Source: Trichomonas tenax (taxonomy: Eukaryota; Parabasalia; Trichomonadida; Trichomonadidae). Taken from it: DNA of 64,000 bases. Numbering within the stretch: the first letter of the stretch is position 1; each line of letters opens with the position of its first letter. The DNA lies in assembly GCA_023091735.1 (NCBI GenBank), contig JALKBU010000112.1, forward strand, positions 1-64,000, given 5' to 3'. Under the pieces are notes generated by a model. That model was not told the origin of the DNA. It worked only from the letters and a program-made list of their open reading frames with translations, and did no database searches. Position numbers and translations under genes: made by a program. Below are positions 60,521 through 64,000 of this stretch, piece after piece.

Positions 60521-61939
60521 ATGAGTTCAGCTTTTGATCAAGTGATAAAAACGAATCCATACTTTGTCCAATTCTTCAGGTTCTGCACTCCCACAGAGTC
60601 TATCGCACCACAGACGGCTCCAGCGCGATATTTCCAAACTGGTTATGCGGCCAGACTGATTCATTCAGTTTTGAAGAAGTCAGAATTCAAACAAGTCGCT
60701 GATCTCGAAGATTCGAATGTTATCGTTGGCGGAAAGTTAAGTAATGAAAATCTCGAATGTCAATATCTTACACAGAGAACAAATCACTACGAAAACACAT
60801 TTGCACTTGGTTCAAAATCCGGCTATCACCACATTATGCGTGAATTGGAAGAAAGAATTCACGAAATACCAGATTTTTACCCAGAAACTTATCTTTTACC
60901 AGATGAGAGACTTAAATTGGTTGATGCATTCCCATCTTCACCTTTATGGATTCAGAAACCAGCTGGAGGATCATGTGGTAATGGAATTTCAGTTATTAAC
61001 GAATTGCCGAATCCTTCAATTAAGCGTGTTATCGTGCAGAAATATCTGGACCACCCATTACTCATTAATGGACTCAAATTCGATCTCAGATTCTACGTTG
61101 CCGTCACATCGCTTGTTCCACTGAGAATATACTCTTTCAACAACGGCTTAGTTCGCCTTGCGACAGAGCCATATGAGGAGAATCATGATTCGATCTCAAA
61201 CAAGTCTGCTCACCTTACCAATTTCTCGATTAACAAAGAAAATCAGAATTTCCACGCAACAAACGACCTCTCTGAGGACGGAAAAGGCAATAAGTGGTCA
61301 CATGCACCATTCTGGCCATGGTTGGAGGAACAAGGCTTCAACGTTGACGAAATCAGATCTAAGATCGAAGACGCTTTCGTTACATGCATTATGGCTTCTC
61401 GTGAGACATTCAGAGACCAGCCGCGTCTCCGTGAGTCATTCGAACTCTTCGGATTCGACGTTATTTTGTCGAAGACAGGAGAAATTCAAATTCTCGAAGT
61501 CAATGTTTCACCAGCACTCGGAACATCATCAAATCTCGATATGGCAATCAAAGCACCACTCGTTAGAGATCTTTTCAATATCGCGTTAGTTCCGCACGCT
61601 ACAAAAGAAGCAGATTTCATCGAAAGAAAGATGCTGAAGAGAGATGATGAAGACTTCTGCGCTTATGTTTCTATTTGCGAATACGAGATTGCTAACAAGA
61701 GACTTGGTGGCTTCAAATGCATTTATCCATCTGTTGAGAGATTCGAATCGCTCGCGAAGTACATGGAACACAAAGAACCAGAAGATTTGGCTCTCGAAAG
61801 ATGGCTGAAGATGAACGACACCGAGAAAGAAGCAGAACTCAAGAGACTCACTGCTCACTTCAATGAAGTAATGAATAACATTACTGAACATGATTATGAG
61901 GAAGAAGAAGAAAATGATGTTGTTGATAATGATGAATAA
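60521..61939 (+). CDS. Tubulin-tyrosine ligase-like protein (472 aa)
   Basis: ATG 60521. TTL ATP-grasp domain: LWIQKPAGGSCGNGISVI (nucleotide loop), DHPLLINGLKFDLRFYVAV, HLTNFSINKENQNF, and FGFDVILSKTGEIQILEVN with the metal-binding E-x-N. Length and motif spacing match the TTLL at 47813-49318 but sequences are well diverged. The C-terminus is acidic (EEEEENDVVDNDE). Predicted tubulin glutamylase or glycylase of axonemal or cytoskeletal microtubules. Frame intact, host codon use with C/T-rich third positions. Confidence 0.88.
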   Translation: MSSAFDQVIKTNPYFVQFFRFCTPTESIAPQTAPARYFQTGYAARLIHSVLKKSEFKQVADLEDSNVIVGGKLSNENLECQYLTQRTNHYENTFALGSKSGYHHIMRELEERIHEIPDFYPETYLLPDERLKLVDAFPSSPLWIQKPAGGSCGNGISVINELPNPSIKRVIVQKYLDHPLLINGLKFDLRFYVAVTSLVPLRIYSFNNGLVRLATEPYEENHDSISNKSAHLTNFSINKENQNFHATNDLSEDGKGNKWSHAPFWPWLEEQGFNVDEIRSKIEDAFVTCIMASRETFRDQPRLRESFELFGFDVILSKTGEIQILEVNVSPALGTSSNLDMAIKAPLVRDLFNIALVPHATKEADFIERKMLKRDDEDFCAYVSICEYEIANKRLGGFKCIYPSVERFESLAKYMEHKEPEDLALERWLKMNDTEKEAELKRLTAHFNEVMNNITEHDYEEEEENDVVDNDE

Positions 61940-62311
61940 AAATAAATATGTAATTTGATTTATCCCTTTAATCTATGCTTTTAATCTTGAAAATTCGAAT
62001 TCAGAATTATTCTTGACATTGTGTATTCCAATATAAAAACCTTTTTGCTTGAATACGGGCATTATAATGTTCAATATGAGTTGAAAATAATAATATGAGC
62101 TTTAATTTCGATATCATTTGATCAATATATATGGGATATTAGTTTAAATATGATATAAAAAGATTCTATATCTTGTATTGTTTAAAATTATATACGAAAG
62201 CTCTATGTTATTGAATCAAATGTAGATATAATAAACGAAAAATATGTTCGTGATATTTTTAGGGTGCAAAAAAATTATTCAGGGAATAAAGTGAACGTTT
62301 AAAAAAACTTA
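61940..62311. other. Intergenic, no gene recognised
   Basis: AT-rich spacer; GTGAACGTTTAAAAAAAC precedes the next ATG without a clear initiator. Confidence 0.5.
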
Positions 62312-63097
62312 ATGAAGGCTCCAAGAAGACTTCCTGAAGATTTTCTTTACACAATTCCACCGGAAAAAGCAACAACCAAGGACAGGATAGGAATGTCAGT
62401 CCTTGATTCTATATTGGACTCAAGAATTGGCCAAATGACTGCGATCACACTTCCAACTGACAAGGAGAGACTTAATATTCTTCACGAAATTAACGATATT
62501 CCTGAATCATCATCGAAATTGACTTCATTTTTGGACTTTATGATCTCACAACTCGATATTCAAACAAGAAAATATTATTCGACACAAGATGAATTAAGAA
62601 ATCTCAGAAATAAGATCGATAGCAGCTCTAAGAACGGCATGATTGATGAAAGGATCACAAAGATTTCAAAAATTCTCGGTGTTGAACCAAAACATATTGA
62701 ATCAAAAGTTTCTTTCCTGGAAAGCAACAGGAATCAAGTCACTGAGTTTTCTAATGAAAAGGACTACGAAAGATGCCTTTCTTTGTTAAATTGCCCAAGA
62801 TATGGTTTAACTAAGGCGGTTCAAAACCTAATTAACCAAAACGATCAATTACACGAAGCTACAGCCAGCGATCGTGCTCTTATTAGAAAGCACAGCATGG
62901 AATTGATGAATGAAGAAGAAGAGCCAACATCAAGCCAAGTTGATGCAAGTATGATTGATTCTTCATCAAGTGGTGATGGTTTGTTTGTTCCTGTTAAGAA
63001 GAGTCAAGCTGAGCTCGTGAAAGATATTTTATCCGGACTTTCTCAGGATGACTCATTCACATCTAGTTCGTCAAAAAAGAAGTCACCAAAGAAATGA
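62312..63097 (+). CDS. Hypothetical coiled-coil protein (261 aa)
   Basis: Intact from ATG 62312 (MKAPRRLPEDFLYTIPPEK). Residues ~75-130 and 165-210 are helical with heptad character (KYYSTQDELRNLRNKIDSSS; KAVQNLINQNDQLHEA). The C-terminus is Ser-rich with acidic patches and ends KKKSPKK. No membrane segment. No family recognised; soluble, possibly cytoskeletal or nuclear. Codon use is host-like. Confidence 0.65.
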   Translation: MKAPRRLPEDFLYTIPPEKATTKDRIGMSVLDSILDSRIGQMTAITLPTDKERLNILHEINDIPESSSKLTSFLDFMISQLDIQTRKYYSTQDELRNLRNKIDSSSKNGMIDERITKISKILGVEPKHIESKVSFLESNRNQVTEFSNEKDYERCLSLLNCPRYGLTKAVQNLINQNDQLHEATASDRALIRKHSMELMNEEEEPTSSQVDASMIDSSSSGDGLFVPVKKSQAELVKDILSGLSQDDSFTSSSSKKKSPKK

Positions 63098-63289
63098 GCT
63101 TCAATTCCATAGTAGTTATTGAATATATCATGGAAAAAAATATAAAATTTTGTGTTTATGAATTAAAAATGAATGTATTATACTGATCACATCATAAGCT
63201 TTAGAAATTTATTACCCTTCAAAGATGGTAAAGGGAAATATGAATGTTCTATTAATCTTGGTCTATTTACGAAATTACATTAAGAATCT

Positions 63290-64000
63290 GTACAGAAAAT
63301 GTGTCTTTAATAGGTGACATCGTTCTCATGGAAATAGCAATTCTTTGATATATTTTAATGGTAATGGATCTATTGTTCAACATTGATTTTGTAATTATGG
63401 ATATACTTCTGAAAAAGAAATCATTGGAGTGCATTCTTATTCGATGGTTGAAACACAAAATTTGAATTTTATGGTTGAAGGTACGGTTGCAAATTGTGTT
63501 GGAGCAAATATAAATAGTGTTTTATATTTTTCAAGCGGGAATATTATTATATCTTATTTAAATTGTAGCAATAATAATGTTAAACGTTGTTCTGCACTAT
63601 GGTTGAATGATCCAACATCCACAGGTCAGATATATGAGAGAAGGGGTTTAATACAATATTGCTCTTTTTGCAATAATCATCAAAGTGAATTCTGGGTTCT
63701 ACATCATTATATATATGAATTTTAATGATAATTACTGTAATTTCGTGAACAATCAATCAGATTCACCAGATTCAGCTGTTATCTGTTTGTATTATGATTA
63801 TACAACAATGAGAAATTGCGTATTCTTGGGCCCATATAAAAATTCAAAGGTATTTAGTTTTTATGGTGGATACATTGACATTTACAATTCCAACTTTGAT
63901 GACCTATCAAAAGACCTAAATCATTATGGACATTTGCAAATACATCAAACAATCATTGGTACTAAAATAAATAAACTTGGGCATTATAAAACAATGGAAT
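63290..64000 (+). pseudogene. Pmp-like (beta-helix) surface protein remnant
   Basis: Across frames I read SHGNSNSLIYFNGNGSIVQ, VEGTVANCVGANINSVLYF, LIQYCSFCNNH and, after a shift near 63710, NYCNFVNNQSDSPDSA, MRNCVFLGPYKNSKVFSF and IYNSNFDDLS. This is the Asn/Cys/Ser-rich right-handed beta-helix pattern of the Chlamydia-Pmp-like family of Trichomonas surface proteins. A stop near 63387 and at least one frameshift inactivate it; it runs off the window. Confidence 0.6.

Overview
Organism. The window looks like nuclear DNA of a parabasalid, most likely Trichomonas vaginalis or a close relative. It is AT-rich and the host genes have no visible introns. Several start codons sit 4-20 nt behind a TCA(C/T)(T/A) initiator (e.g. 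3699, 35093, 37897, 50540, and on the minus strand 7839-7844). The families are typical of Trichomonas: BspA-like leucine-rich surface proteins, DUF3447/ankyrin proteins, NEK kinase with a long coiled coil, tubulin-tyrosine-ligase-like enzymes, a VPS9 protein, saposin-like and Pmp-like sequences, and Maverick/Polinton elements.

Layout. 1-2.4 kb: end of a virus-like element with a phage-type tail-fibre tip gene, two 46-bp palindromes and a possible tyrosine-recombinase fragment. 2.9-4.5 kb: an inverted-repeat element and a frameshifted nitroreductase-like gene. 4.5-33.4 kb: a minus-strand BspA-like cluster (two long copies, one shorter intact copy, several decayed ones). Two virus-like elements lie inside it. 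One is a decayed, very AT-rich element (about 9.26-18.3 kb) with KilA-N, RuvC-like resolvase, AEP primase/SF3 helicase, collagen-like fibre and phage-like fibre tip. The other is a bounded Maverick (20509-32091, 294-296 bp terminal inverted repeats, 6-bp target duplication TATGTG, and an unoccupied paralogous site at 8015-8020) with a broken protein-primed PolB, capsid candidates and hypothetical genes; no integrase, ATPase or protease was seen. 33.4-64 kb: host genes (DUF3447, saposin pseudogene, VPS9, NEK kinase, TTLL, small membrane protein, ankyrin gene, seven-TM receptor-like protein, TTLL, coiled-coil protein, Pmp-like remnant) with small DNA transposons between them (a TTAA-flanked element, a TA-flanked MITE, a TAA-flanked MITE).

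How it fits together. The host half is a gene-sparse locus with a modest bias to cytoskeletal and trafficking functions (NEK, two TTLLs, VPS9). The first half is a surface-protein cluster used repeatedly as an insertion target. Both viral elements are dead as coding units (many nonsense codons and frameshifts). They still show virus-style organisation: back-to-back starts 17-19 bp apart, palindromes near gene ends, and, in the Maverick, pairs of GC-rich mini-hairpins inside open reading frames. All calls come from reading the sequence; no database search was possible.
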